A DNA stretch of 64,000 nucleotides from Hymenobacter sp. 5317J-9 (GCF_022921075.1 NZ_CP095050.1:1240001-1304000), one strand, 5' to 3'. Positions 1 through 8,942 are shown, numbered from the stretch's first letter. The notes: a model not told the origin generated them from the letters alone. Translations and numbers: made by a program.

Positions 1-93
1 ACGCCGGGCCGCGACGTGGCCCCCGGCCAGTACATTGCCACTCTCTATAACGGCAGCACGGTAGTGCAGTCGGTGCGCATCGAGCGCCAATAA
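1..93 (+). CDS. C-terminal end of a T9SS-exported protein (partial)
   Basis: Only the last 30 codons are present, ending in TAA at 91-93. The tail carries APGQYIATLYNGS followed by VRIERQ, which resembles the end of a type A sorting domain of the type IX secretion system (pattern L-x-PG-x-Y-x-x-x-L, then a short basic-ending strand). The protein would therefore be exported and cleaved or anchored at the cell surface. What the main body does cannot be seen. A terminator hairpin follows at once, so this gene ends its own transcript before the TPR gene. Confidence 0.75.
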   Translation, partial: TPGRDVAPGQYIATLYNGSTVVQSVRIERQ

Positions 94-117
94 TCGGAGT
101 TCTTTGACCGCTGAATA

Positions 118-163
118 AAGAGCCGCCGTTAGGCCCCGTAATGGGCTGGCGGCGGCTCTTTTT
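118..163 (+). terminator. Rho-independent terminator
   Basis: The stem gagccgccg pairs with the ggcggctc half at 151-158. An inner aggcccc/gggct pairing and a run of five T follow. It lies 25 bases after the preceding stop codon. Confidence 0.85.
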
Positions 164-214
164 CGGTTAGGGTTTTTGCGGCCTTACCTTGTTGCCAATT
201 GATTTTCTGCGCTT

Positions 215-1543
215 GTGAAAAAGTATCTATACCCAAGTTTGCTGGTGGTGTTTGGGCTTTTGGCCCTCGCCATCTTCGTGTTTAAGAAACCTGCTGTGCG
301 TACGCCCGAGCTGAAAGAGCGGCACGGCGACCTGGCCGCCGGTGGCGAGTGGCTGAACACCAAAGCCGCCATCGAGGGCCTGCTGGCCAAGCTGCGCCAA
401 AACCCCAACGACCACAAAAGCCGCCTACTGCTCGCCCAGGCCTACATGCAGGAAGCCCGCGTGACCGGCGACCACCCATACTACGACGGCGCGGCCATGG
501 CGCTGCTCGAAGAAGTGCTGCAGGCCGAGCCCGACAACTTTGAGGCACTGTGCTGCAAAGCCTCGCTCAGCCTCACGCAGCACCACTTTGCCCAGGGCCT
601 GGGCATTGCCGAGCAAGCCCGACAGCTGAACCCCAACAGCGGCTTCGTGTACGGCCTGCTGACCGACGCCAATGTGGAGATGGGCCACTACGACGAAGCC
701 ATCAAAATGGCCGACAAGATGAACGAGCTGCGGCCCGACCTGCCGGCGTATGCCCGCGTGAGCTACCTGCGCGAGATTTACGGCGACGTGCCCGGCGCCA
801 TTCAAGCCATGGACATGGCCGTGAAAGCCGGCTACATCGGCCTGGAGCAAACCGAATGGACCCGCGTGGCCCTGGGCCACCTCCACGAGATAAGCGGCGA
901 CACGGCCCGGGCCCGCGGCTACTACCTCATGGCACTGGCGGCGCGCCCGGGCTATGCCTACGCCCTGGCGGGCATGGGCCGCATTGCGGCGGCGCGGCAC
1001 GACTATCCGGCGGCCATCAAGTACTACCAGCAGGCGCGGGGCTTGGTGAAAGACTACGCTTTTGCCGACGAGCTGACGGACCTGTACCGCCTGAACGGCC
1101 AGCCTGATGAGGCAAAGAAAATGGCCGAAGAATCGATTGCGATGCTGGCCAGCGCCGCTCAGGAGGCCGACGACAACGAGCAGATGGGCCACTACGCCGA
1201 CCGCGAGCTGGCCTACGCCTACCTCAAAACCAACGAGTTGGACAAGGCCCTGGAGCACGCCAAGATTGAGTACGCCCGCCGGCCAGATAACATCGATGTG
1301 AACGAAACCATGGCCTGGGTGCTCTACAAGCGCGGGCAGTACGCCGAGGCGCAGAAATACATGCAGGTGGCCCGCCGCACGGGCTCCAAGAACCCCGTGC
1401 TGCTGGGCCGCGCCGGACTCATCCTCACCAAGCTGGGCAAAACCGCCGAAGGCCAGGCCCTGCTCGAAAGCTCCCTGAAAACCGCGCCTTACCTCAACCC
1501 CGAAATTGCGGCCGAGGGCAAAAAGCTGCTGGCTGCCCGCTGA
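215..1543 (+). CDS. TPR-repeat protein, membrane-anchored or exported
   Basis: This 442-residue protein starts at GTG 215. It opens with a KKYLYPSLLVVFGLLALAIFV hydrophobic segment (residues 2-22) that is either an uncleaved anchor or a signal peptide. The rest is a string of tetratricopeptide repeats, for example around residues 75-190 and 330-425, with the usual A/Y/A spacing, so a scaffold role is likely. It is one base from the HupE-like gene, which suggests translational coupling. TPR proteins are known next to HupE/UreJ-like genes; the partner here is not identifiable. The GTG start was chosen because it directly precedes the hydrophobic segment. Confidence 0.85.
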   Translation: MKKYLYPSLLVVFGLLALAIFVFKKPAVRTPELKERHGDLAAGGEWLNTKAAIEGLLAKLRQNPNDHKSRLLLAQAYMQEARVTGDHPYYDGAAMALLEEVLQAEPDNFEALCCKASLSLTQHHFAQGLGIAEQARQLNPNSGFVYGLLTDANVEMGHYDEAIKMADKMNELRPDLPAYARVSYLREIYGDVPGAIQAMDMAVKAGYIGLEQTEWTRVALGHLHEISGDTARARGYYLMALAARPGYAYALAGMGRIAAARHDYPAAIKYYQQARGLVKDYAFADELTDLYRLNGQPDEAKKMAEESIAMLASAAQEADDNEQMGHYADRELAYAYLKTNELDKALEHAKIEYARRPDNIDVNETMAWVLYKRGQYAEAQKYMQVARRTGSKNPVLLGRAGLILTKLGKTAEGQALLESSLKTAPYLNPEIAAEGKKLLAAR

Positions 1544-1544
1544 T

Positions 1545-2240
1545 ATGAGCCTAACCGCCGGACCGTTTTGGGGCAGAAAGTGGGCGCGCCGCGCCGCGCT
1601 GCTGCTGCCTGCGCTGGTGCTGCTGGCGCTGCCGGCCGCCGCGCACGTGCTCAACACGGACCTGAGCAAGCTCTCGCGCACCGAGATTTTCTGGACCTAT
1701 CTGCAGCTGGGCTTCACGCACATCATTCCGCTGGGGTTCGACCACATTCTGTTCATCATTAGCCTCTACATCTTGGAGCCGCGGCTCAAGCCGGTGCTGC
1801 TGCAAGCCACGGCCTTCACGGTGGCGCACTCCATCACGCTGGGCTTGGCCATGTACGGGCTCATTCAGCCGCTACCCGCCGTCATCGAGCCCATTATCGC
1901 GCTGTCCATCCTGTTCGTGGCCATCGAAAACATCATCACCGACCGCCTCAACCCCTGGCGTGTGGCGGTGGTGTTTGGTTTTGGGCTGGTGCACGGCATG
2001 GGCTTCGCCAGCGCCCTCACCGGCCTGGGGTTGCCGCCGAAGGACTATTTCGGCTCACTGATTTCCTTCAACGTGGGCGTGGAGGCCGGGCAGGTGGCCG
2101 TTATTCTGCTGTGCTGGGCGCTGGTGGGCCGCTGGGCGGCTCACAAAACCTGGTACAAGCAGCGGGTGGTGGTGCCGGTGTCGGTGGTCATCGGCCTGGT
2201 GGCGGCCTACTGGACTGTAGAGCGCGTGTTCTTTTCCTGA
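1545..2240 (+). CDS. HupE/UreJ-family membrane protein
   Basis: The 231-residue protein has a signal-like N terminus (RRAALLLPALVLLALPAAAH, residues 15-34) and about six membrane helices. Family marks are GFTHIIPLGFDHILFI (about residues 55-70), a second histidine motif TVAHSITLGLA, and VHGMGFASAL near residue 155. These match the HupE/UreJ_2 group, whose better-known relatives are nickel or cobalt permeases; the His-rich helices fit metal handling. The ATG at 1545 sits one base after the TPR stop codon. Metal specificity is inferred and cannot be fixed from sequence. A further in-frame codon exists upstream inside the TPR gene but gives a poorer N terminus. Confidence 0.85.
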   Translation: MSLTAGPFWGRKWARRAALLLPALVLLALPAAAHVLNTDLSKLSRTEIFWTYLQLGFTHIIPLGFDHILFIISLYILEPRLKPVLLQATAFTVAHSITLGLAMYGLIQPLPAVIEPIIALSILFVAIENIITDRLNPWRVAVVFGFGLVHGMGFASALTGLGLPPKDYFGSLISFNVGVEAGQVAVILLCWALVGRWAAHKTWYKQRVVVPVSVVIGLVAAYWTVERVFFS

Positions 2241-2250
2241 AAAAAATATC

Positions 2251-2277
2251 GACGGCTAACCCTTCAGCCGTCTTGTT
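2251..2277 (+). terminator. Weak terminator-like hairpin
   Basis: A 7-bp stem gacggct/agccgtc with an 8-base loop is followed by ttgttt. The T run is short, so read-through into the next gene is likely. Confidence 0.4.
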
Positions 2278-2292
2278 TCCGTAACTGCCTAT

Positions 2293-2679
2293 ATGCTTCG
2301 CCAATACCTCACGCTGCTGTTGCTGCTCAATTACCTGCTGGTAGTTGGGGCCGGCCTCGTGGAGCGTCCGGCGCGGCCCATTACCCGGCCGTTTGCCTAC
2401 GTGCACAGCCGGGATTGCCAGCTAAAGCACACCTTGCGCGTAGGCTGTTTCGACGATTGCAACGGCGTGCAATACAACGTGAAGAAGGCCGGTGAGCGGC
2501 CGCCCCTACAACAGCTGCTCAGTTCTTTTAAGGGGCTCGATACGCACTGCCTGTCGGCGGTGCGGGTAGCGTTTGCCCGGCCGGTTGCGGCGTTTGCCCG
2601 GCCGCGGTGTGCCACCCGCGAGGCGGCCGTGTTGGTGGGGTTTCGGGGAGAAATTGAATTGCCGCCCCGTCGGGGATAA
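2293..2679 (+). CDS. Small exported Cys-containing hypothetical protein
   Basis: The 128-residue product starts with LRQYLTLLLLLNYLLVVGAG (residues 2-21), a single signal or anchor helix. The mature part has four cysteines in DCQLKHTLRVGCFDDC and a fifth in THCLSAVR near residue 84. The C-terminal third (RPVAAFARPRCATREA) is low in complexity. I do not recognise a named domain. Its place between the HupE-like gene and the TonB receptor suggests a role in the same cassette, possibly metal binding through the cysteines, but this is inference from position. Confidence 0.6.
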   Translation: MLRQYLTLLLLLNYLLVVGAGLVERPARPITRPFAYVHSRDCQLKHTLRVGCFDDCNGVQYNVKKAGERPPLQQLLSSFKGLDTHCLSAVRVAFARPVAAFARPRCATREAAVLVGFRGEIELPPRRG

Positions 2680-2829
2680 GGTGGGCTTCTACCTATTTGG
2701 TATTCGGTTCGAAGCCAAACGGGGCCACCGCGCACGCTGCCAACGGGCAGCCGTGCTGCGCCATCTTATCCAATAACCGACGCGGCTTGCCGGGCCACCG
2801 CGCCCCGCTGCGTTCAATTCTTCACTACC

Positions 2830-3066
2830 ATGATTTTCCGGGCCAATTCCCTCCAACCCGTGGCGGCTGCCACGGGCAATGCTTCCTGTGTGCAACTGCC
2901 GGCCGCAGGCCGACTTGCCGCCAACCCCTTGGGCCTTAGCGCCCGACAGGCGCTGCCAGGCGAAGCCGGCGGCATGCGCCATCAGTCGCGCGGCCACCTG
3001 GGCCGGCAGCGCACCCAGCACCAGGTGCAGTGCCGCGCCAATTGCATGAGCAAGGCCAATTTCTAG
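2830..3066 (+). CDS. Doubtful small ORF before a terminator
   Basis: This 78-codon frame starts at ATG 2830 and stops ten bases before a strong terminator, which is the main argument for it. The product is Gln-, His- and Arg-rich towards the end (about residues 48-66) with two cysteines near the C terminus and no clear signal peptide. No domain is recognised. A 147-codon frame on the other strand (2689-3132) covers the same stretch, so coding here is uncertain. The 2680-3135 interval may instead be mainly an untranslated region. Confidence 0.25.
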   Translation: MIFRANSLQPVAAATGNASCVQLPAAGRLAANPLGLSARQALPGEAGGMRHQSRGHLGRQRTQHQVQCRANCMSKANF

Positions 3067-3075
3067 TCTGAGCGG

Positions 3076-3104
3076 GCGGCTTCGCTGCGGCGAGGCCGCT
3101 TTTT
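3076..3104 (+). terminator. Rho-independent terminator
   Basis: A 9-bp stem gcggcttcg/cgaggccgc with one G-T pair, a 6-base loop and five T. It ends the upstream transcript about 30 bases before the TonB receptor start. Confidence 0.8.
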
Positions 3105-3135
3105 CGGCTTCCTCCATCCCTTGCTTCTTCACTTG

Positions 3136-5439
3136 ATGAAACGACTTATTACGATTCTATTCGCTTTGCTCAGCGGGATATGCCTGTGGGCGCCAGCCGC
3201 GGCCCAGGGCCCTGCTACGCTGCGCGGCACCGTGGCCGATTCTCTTTCCGGCCTGCCGTTGGCGGGCGTGAGCGTGGGGCTGCAGGGCCAGCCCGGCGGC
3301 ACGGCCACCGATGCCCTCGGCAATTTTCGGCTGGGCGGGCTGCCCGTCGGCAGCTACGTGCTGCGTGTGGGCGCCCTGGGCTACCGCGCCCAGGCCCTGC
3401 CCGTGACGCTGGCCGCCGGCGAAACCCAGCGCCTTAGCCTGCGCGTGGCCGCCACCACGCTCAACCTCGCGGAGGTGACCGTGAGCCAGCCCCGCGACCC
3501 CAACCAGAGCCTGGCCGCCATCTCGCACATCGACCAGGTGCTGCGGCCGCTTAACTCGGCCCAGGACCTGCTGCGGCTGGTGCCGGGCTTGTTCATTGCC
3601 CAGCACGCGGGCGGGGGCAAAGCCGAGCAGATTTTCCTGCGCGGCTTCGACTGCGACCACGGCACCGATTTCGCCGTGAGCATCGACGGGCTGCCCGTGA
3701 ACATGGTGAGCCACGCCCACGGCCAGGGCTACGCCGATTTCCACTTCGTGATACCCGAAACGGTGGAGCAGCTGAAAGTGTACAAAGGGCCCTATACGGC
3801 CCGCTTCGGTGATTTTGCCACGGCGGGGGCGGGCGAGTTCAGCACCAAAACCCGGCTGGAGCGCAGCCAGGCGAAGCTGGAAGTGGGCCAGTTTGCCACG
3901 CGCCGCGCTCTGGTGATGCTGGACCTGCTGGGCACCGGCCACCACCTGTTCAGCAAGCGGACCGAAAGTGCCTACGTGGCGGCCGAATACAACTTCACCA
4001 ATTCGTATTTCGACGCCCCGCAGCACTTCAAGCGCTTTAACGGCCTGGCCAAGTATACCGGTCAGCTATCGGAGCGCACTTCGCTCACGCTGCTGGGCTC
4101 GCATTTTACGTCCAATTGGGACGCCAGTGGGCAGATTCCGGAGCGCGCCGTGAACGACGGCCGCATTTCGCGCTACGGCAGCATCGACCCCAGCGAGGGC
4201 GGCCGCACCAGCCGCACCAACGCCTCGGTGGTGCTGACCACGGCCCTGCCGCACGACGCCGTGCTGCGCCAGCAGGCGTATTACTCGAAGTACGATTTCA
4301 GCCTGTTTTCCAACTTCACCTTCTTCCTGAACGACCCGATGAACGGCGACGAAATCGAGCAGACCGACGACCGGCACCTGCTCGGCTACACCGCTACCTA
4401 CGACCGCGACGACCAGCTGGGTGCCCGCCCGCTGCACAGCACGCTGGGCGTGGGCACCCGCAACGACTTCTCCACCCTGGGCCTGTTTCGGGCCACCCAG
4501 CGCCAGATTACCGCCACCACCACGGCTGGCCGCCTCTTCGAGCAAAACCTCAACGTCTACCTCGACGAAACCCTCGCCCTCACCGACCGCCTCACGGTGA
4601 ACGCCGCTCTGCGGGCCGACTTCTTCACCTTCGACTTCCGCGGGCAGTTGGCCAACGATGCCACCGGGGAGCTGGAGCCGCTGCGGGGCCGCGTGAGCCA
4701 CGCCCGCGTGTCGCCCAAGCTGAACCTGTACTACCAGCTCACGCCGGCGGTGCAGCTGTTTGCCCGCTCGGGTCTGGGCTTTCATTCCAATGACGCCCGC
4801 GGCGTCATTCGCGACGCCACGGCCAACGTGCTGCCCCGCGCCCTGGGCTACGAACTGGGCAGCACCTTCAAGCCCCTGCCCAGTCTGGTGGTGAATGCGG
4901 CCCTCTGGAGCCTGCACCTGCAGGACGAGCTGGTGTACGTGGGCGACGAAGGCATTACCGAAAGCACCGGCCCCACCCAGCGCTACGGCTTCGACCTGGC
5001 CCTGCGCTACCAGCTCAGCCGCCGGCTGTTCCTGGACGGCGACTTCAACTACAACCATGGCCGCCAGCTGGAGGCCGAAGCCGGCGCCAACTACATTCCG
5101 CTGGCGCCCACGTTCACCAGCACCGGCGGGCTCACCTACAAAGCGCCCCGTGGCCTGAGCGGCAGCCTGCGCTACCGCCACATCGACTCGCGCCCGGCCA
5201 ACGACGACGGCAGCATTCGGGCGCGCGGCTATTTTCTCTTCGATGCTGTGCTGAGCTACACCACCGCCCGCTTCCAATTCGGTGCCACCGCCGAAAACCT
5301 GCTCAACGTGCGGTGGAACCAGGCCCAGTTTGCCACCCAAAGCCGCCTGCCCGGTGAGCCGGCCGAGGGAGTGGACGAACTCCATTTCACTCCCGGCACG
5401 CATTTCTACGCCAAGCTGAATGCCAGCGTATTCTTCTAG
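3136..5439 (+). CDS. TonB-dependent outer-membrane receptor
   Basis: The 767-residue protein has a signal peptide ending near AAAQGP (residues 20-25). Next come a carboxypeptidase-regulatory-like beta sandwich (TLRGTVADSLSGLPLAGVSV, about 27-110), a plug domain (about 125-235, with QIFLRGFDCDHGTDFAVSIDG and a His-containing HAHGQGYADFHF stretch), and a 22-strand-type barrel ending in FYAKLNASVFF. This is the layout of Bacteroidota TonB receptors. The His-rich plug segment and the HupE-like neighbour point to metal-ion uptake; the substrate is inferred. ATG 3136 was chosen over TTG 3121 because it starts the Met-Lys-Arg signal peptide. Confidence 0.9.
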   Translation: MKRLITILFALLSGICLWAPAAAQGPATLRGTVADSLSGLPLAGVSVGLQGQPGGTATDALGNFRLGGLPVGSYVLRVGALGYRAQALPVTLAAGETQRLSLRVAATTLNLAEVTVSQPRDPNQSLAAISHIDQVLRPLNSAQDLLRLVPGLFIAQHAGGGKAEQIFLRGFDCDHGTDFAVSIDGLPVNMVSHAHGQGYADFHFVIPETVEQLKVYKGPYTARFGDFATAGAGEFSTKTRLERSQAKLEVGQFATRRALVMLDLLGTGHHLFSKRTESAYVAAEYNFTNSYFDAPQHFKRFNGLAKYTGQLSERTSLTLLGSHFTSNWDASGQIPERAVNDGRISRYGSIDPSEGGRTSRTNASVVLTTALPHDAVLRQQAYYSKYDFSLFSNFTFFLNDPMNGDEIEQTDDRHLLGYTATYDRDDQLGARPLHSTLGVGTRNDFSTLGLFRATQRQITATTTAGRLFEQNLNVYLDETLALTDRLTVNAALRADFFTFDFRGQLANDATGELEPLRGRVSHARVSPKLNLYYQLTPAVQLFARSGLGFHSNDARGVIRDATANVLPRALGYELGSTFKPLPSLVVNAALWSLHLQDELVYVGDEGITESTGPTQRYGFDLALRYQLSRRLFLDGDFNYNHGRQLEAEAGANYIPLAPTFTSTGGLTYKAPRGLSGSLRYRHIDSRPANDDGSIRARGYFLFDAVLSYTTARFQFGATAENLLNVRWNQAQFATQSRLPGEPAEGVDELHFTPGTHFYAKLNASVFF

Positions 5440-5560
5440 CCAGGTAGGGACGAGCCTCATCCCGCCGTCGAGCAAAATTTGTCGGAAAAGCATCCTGGCG
5501 TTGCCGCAAGGGTTTCGAGGCTGTACTTTCAAGGCATAATTTAGCTTGGCTGTGTTGCGA

Positions 5561-6442
5561 ATGGTGGCGAAAAAGAAGTTGAGAAGTGCCTTAGCGGTGG
5601 GCACCATGGCGCTGTGGGCGCTGGCTGGCTGCCAGGTGCGCGCCGACGAAGCCCGCAGCGCGATGCCCAGCGCATCCAAGGCCGTGCCCTCCGCCGCACC
5701 AGCCGCCGGCACCCGGGCAACTGGCGACACCGTTGCTGCAACCGCCACCAAACCCGTGCCCGATTCTCTGGTCCTAACGCCCCCGGCGGCTCTGCCCAAC
5801 GTGCCCGATACCCTGCGCCAGGCTATTCGGCAGTTGCACGCCGCCCTCGGCCCCCGCGCCGCCGAGCTTCGCCCGGAGGTGCTGGAGCAGGCCTGCGTGG
5901 GCTACCTCACGCTGCACCCCACCGGCCGCATCGAGCGCGCCGGCCTGTTGGCCGTGGCCGACATGGACCTGCCCAATACCGTGGAGCGTCTCTGGGTCAT
6001 CGACCTTAAAAATGCCCAGGTGCTGCACCGCAGCCTCGTGGCCCACGGCGAAGGCTCGGGCCACCTGCGCGCCCGTCGCTTTTCCAACGAAGAAAAGTCA
6101 GCTTGTACCTCGCTGGGCTTCTACCGCACGGCCGACACCTACGACGGCATCCACGGCTACTCGCGCCGCATCGAAGGCCTTGACAAAGGCCAGAACGCCA
6201 ATGCCTACGACCGGTACGTGGTGCTGCACGCCGCCGACTACGCCAGCCCGAAATATGTGCAGCAGCACGGCCACCTGGGCTACAGCCGAGGGTGCCCGGC
6301 CCTGCCGCCCGAGCAGTTCAAAGACATCATTGCCACGCTGCGGGTGGGCAGCCTGCTGCTGGTGAGCGGCCCCGGGCTGGCTTCGCGCTGGCTCGACGGG
6401 CCGGCCGCCGGCCGACGCTTTCTGCGGCGCGGCTGGCTGTAG
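5561..6442 (+). CDS. Murein L,D-transpeptidase catalytic-domain lipoprotein
   Basis: The 293-residue protein begins with a lipobox, ALAGC (Cys near residue 24), so it is probably a lipoprotein. A Pro/Ala-rich linker (about 30-80) precedes the catalytic domain. This has LWVIDLKNAQVLH, the VAHGEGSG turn, VLHAADYASP with its His, and SRGCPALPP with the nucleophile at Cys245. That pattern fits the YkuD-like family annotated as murein L,D-transpeptidase catalytic domain, which would act on peptidoglycan peptides in the periplasm. The next gene is a paralogue. ATG 5561 starts a Lys-rich signal peptide. Confidence 0.85.
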   Translation: MVAKKKLRSALAVGTMALWALAGCQVRADEARSAMPSASKAVPSAAPAAGTRATGDTVAATATKPVPDSLVLTPPAALPNVPDTLRQAIRQLHAALGPRAAELRPEVLEQACVGYLTLHPTGRIERAGLLAVADMDLPNTVERLWVIDLKNAQVLHRSLVAHGEGSGHLRARRFSNEEKSACTSLGFYRTADTYDGIHGYSRRIEGLDKGQNANAYDRYVVLHAADYASPKYVQQHGHLGYSRGCPALPPEQFKDIIATLRVGSLLLVSGPGLASRWLDGPAAGRRFLRRGWL

Positions 6443-6591
6443 AGAACCCCGGAAAATAGCGGTTTGGAATTATTTGGCGGTTATTGTCGTTGATAACTCG
6501 TCCTCAGCGGACAAAGCTCTCGTATAAGGTTATGGCTCAGCCGTCTTTCGGGCGGTAGGGCCGCCTTTCCATCAGCTATTCTTTCCCTATC

Positions 6592-7437
6592 ATGCACCAG
6601 ACCAGCATAGTTCAGCGCAAACGGAAGGTATTGCGACGCCAGCGCATTGCGCGGCGGGTACTGCCGTTCCTGGCTTCTTTGTTTTTGGCCACGCCCATGG
6701 CTGGGCCCGTCACGAAGTCGATGGCCGGGGGTGCGCGCAGCGAGTTGCGCCTGCCCACAGTGGCTTTCTCGCCCCAGGCGGTATTCGACCAGAAGCTGCA
6801 CGCCACCTACACGGCCCTGGGCGCCGAGCAGGAAGGCCTGCGCTTTGAGACGTTTGCCAAGGCGATGACCGGCTACCTCAACCTGCGCCAGGCTGGCAAG
6901 CTCGACGAAAGCAAGCAACTGCTGACGGTGGTCGACTTCGACCTGCCCAGCACCGAGAAGCGCCTCTGGGTGCTCGACCTGGCCAAGAATGAAATCCTGT
7001 TTCACACGCTCGTGGCCCACGGCCACAACTCGGGCGAGAACGAAGCCACCAACTTCTCCAACACCGACCAGAGCAACATGAGCAGCCTCGGTTTCTACGC
7101 CACCAGCGGCGAGTACGTGGGCAAGCACGGCCGCTCCCTGAAGCTGGAAGGCCTGGACGAAGGCTTTAACACCAACGCCGAAGCGCGCTCCGTGGTGATG
7201 CACGGCGCCGACTACGTGAGCGAGGAGTTCATCAAGCAAAACGGCCGCTTGGGCCGCAGCCTCGGCTGCCCCGCGCTGCCCATGGAGCTGAAAGACCAAA
7301 TCATCGAAACCGTGACGGGCGGTACCTGCCTTTTCGTCAACCGCTCCGACGCCGGCTATGAGTCGCGTTACCTGAACGAGCAAGTGGCCATTGCTGCCTT
7401 GGTGCCGCAGGCCACTGCCACCCACGGCCTGTCGTAG
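6592..7437 (+). CDS. Murein L,D-transpeptidase catalytic-domain protein (paralogue)
   Basis: The 281-residue protein shares LWVLDLAKNEILFHTLVAHG, VMHGADYVSE and SLGCPALPM (nucleophile Cys226) with the gene before it, so the two are tandem paralogues. Its N terminus is very basic (QRKRKVLRRQRIARR, residues 8-22) before a hydrophobic segment, and it lacks the lipobox of the first copy, so the mature protein should be periplasmic or membrane-anchored. The expected role is peptidoglycan cross-link or peptide processing. A 149-base gap separates the copies and a strong terminator follows. Confidence 0.85.
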   Translation: MHQTSIVQRKRKVLRRQRIARRVLPFLASLFLATPMAGPVTKSMAGGARSELRLPTVAFSPQAVFDQKLHATYTALGAEQEGLRFETFAKAMTGYLNLRQAGKLDESKQLLTVVDFDLPSTEKRLWVLDLAKNEILFHTLVAHGHNSGENEATNFSNTDQSNMSSLGFYATSGEYVGKHGRSLKLEGLDEGFNTNAEARSVVMHGADYVSEEFIKQNGRLGRSLGCPALPMELKDQIIETVTGGTCLFVNRSDAGYESRYLNEQVAIAALVPQATATHGLS

Positions 7438-7452
7438 CAAAGCCAACCACGT

Positions 7453-7495
7453 AAAAAAAACCCGGCGAAGCAGCTTGCTTCGCCGGGTTTTTTTT
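7453..7495. terminator. Strong bidirectional terminator
   Basis: A 12-bp perfect stem cccggcgaagca/tgcttcgccggg with a short loop, flanked by eight A on the left and eight T on the right. Confidence 0.9.
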
Positions 7496-7598
7496 GGGGC
7501 CATAAGCTCAACCATGGCTTGCGCATTGGAGTATGTGGTGAGTTGATTGCTCGCTGAATGATAGGGGGCAACACCGCTTTTACGCCCACCCACTCTGC

Positions 7599-8942
7599 AT
7601 GGCCGCAACGGTTTCCACCACGTCTACCAAACGGCGCAGCATCTGTGCGCTGGCTCCGCTAAACTTGTTTCTGGCCGATGTGCGCGACGGCGTGGGGCCG
7701 TACCTGGCCATCTACCTGCTGTCGGTGCGGCACTGGCAGCCGGGTGCCATTGGGCTGGCCATGTCGCTGCCCGGGCTGGTGGCGGTGCTGCTCCAAACGC
7801 CCGCCGGCTCGCTGGTCGATACTTCCGTGCACAAGCGGCGGCTGTTGGTGGTGGCCTCGGCGGTGGTGGCGCTGAGCTGCGTGGCGGCCGTCACGTTTGT
7901 GTCGCCGCCCGTCATTTATGCCACCCAGATGCTGACGGGGGCGGCCACCACCATTTACGCGCCGGTGGTGGCGGCCATCACGCTGGGGCTGGTGGGGCAC
8001 CGCCGCTTTGCCCAGCAAACCGGCCGCAACGAAGCCTGGAACCACGGCGGCAACGTGCTGGCGGCGGTCCTGGCCGGCCTCATCGGCTACTACTGGCGCT
8101 ACGAAGGCATCTTCTACCTCGTAGCCCTGATGTGCGCGCTAGGCAGCTGGTCGGCCCTGCGCATCAAACCCGGCGATATCGACAACGACCTTGCCCGGGG
8201 CCAAGGCGCCGACAAGCCCGAATCTGACGACACGGAAACAGCGAAAGCGGCGTCCGCTGCCAATGAGTCAACGGCTGACGCTCCGTCAGAAACCGGGGGT
8301 GCCGCAGAGGACGGCGAGCAAACGGCCGGTTTCCGGCAGGTGCTGGGCAACCCGCGCATTTTGCGCTTTGCCATTGCGGTGGTGCTGTTTCACTTTGCCA
8401 ACGCGGCCATGCTGCCGCTGGTGGGCCAGAAGCTGGCCTTGGGCAATCAGAAAGCCTCGGCGCTGTTCATGTCGGCCTGCATCATCGTAGCGCAGCTGGT
8501 AATGATTCCGGTGGCGGCCTGGGTGAGCCGCCGCGCGCCGGAGGCGGGCCGCAAGCCGGTTTTTCTGCTAGCGTTTGCGGTGCTGCCGGTGCGCGGCGTG
8601 CTCTACACCCTCAGCAACAACGCCTATTTTCTGGTGGGCGTGCAGGTGCTCGACGGGCTGGCGGGCGGCATTTTCGGCGTCATCAGCGTGATTATGATTG
8701 CCGACCTCACGCGGGGCACCGGGAGGTTCAATTTTGTGCAGGGCGCCATTGCCACCGCGCTTGGCATTGGGGCCTCGCTGAGCACGGTGGGGGCGGGGTA
8801 TCTGGTGCAGCACTTCGGCTACCGCGCGGGTTTTCTGGCGCTGGCCGCCGTGGCAGCGGTAGCGTTGGCTTTTTTCTGGTTTTGCGTCGACGAATCGAAC
8901 CCGGCCAGAGTAGGGGCGAAGCTTACCCCCGTCCGCTGTTAG
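7599..8942 (+). CDS. MFS transporter
   Basis: The 447-residue protein has about twelve membrane helices in two halves (about 20-195 and 250-435). They are joined by a hydrophilic Asp/Glu/Ala-rich loop (about 198-245) in the usual central position. SLPGLVAVLLQTPAGSLVD (about 50-68) and the motif between helices 2 and 3 (VDTSVHKRRLLV) fit the major facilitator superfamily. The substrate is unknown. The last residues (ARVGAKLTPVRC) are encoded by the left arm of an inverted repeat, so the C-terminal tail may have been added by the repeat. Confidence 0.85.
   Translation: MAATVSTTSTKRRSICALAPLNLFLADVRDGVGPYLAIYLLSVRHWQPGAIGLAMSLPGLVAVLLQTPAGSLVDTSVHKRRLLVVASAVVALSCVAAVTFVSPPVIYATQMLTGAATTIYAPVVAAITLGLVGHRRFAQQTGRNEAWNHGGNVLAAVLAGLIGYYWRYEGIFYLVALMCALGSWSALRIKPGDIDNDLARGQGADKPESDDTETAKAASAANESTADAPSETGGAAEDGEQTAGFRQVLGNPRILRFAIAVVLFHFANAAMLPLVGQKLALGNQKASALFMSACIIVAQLVMIPVAAWVSRRAPEAGRKPVFLLAFAVLPVRGVLYTLSNNAYFLVGVQVLDGLAGGIFGVISVIMIADLTRGTGRFNFVQGAIATALGIGASLSTVGAGYLVQHFGYRAGFLALAAVAAVALAFFWFCVDESNPARVGAKLTPVRC

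Noticed and set aside
425..1681. A 418-codon minus-strand frame opposite the TPR protein
   Set aside because: It has no domain or signal and covers the convincing TPR gene; reads as a GC-skew shadow.
4066..5799. A 577-codon minus-strand frame opposite the TonB receptor
   Set aside because: It overlaps a receptor with signal peptide, plug and barrel, and is a shadow of it.
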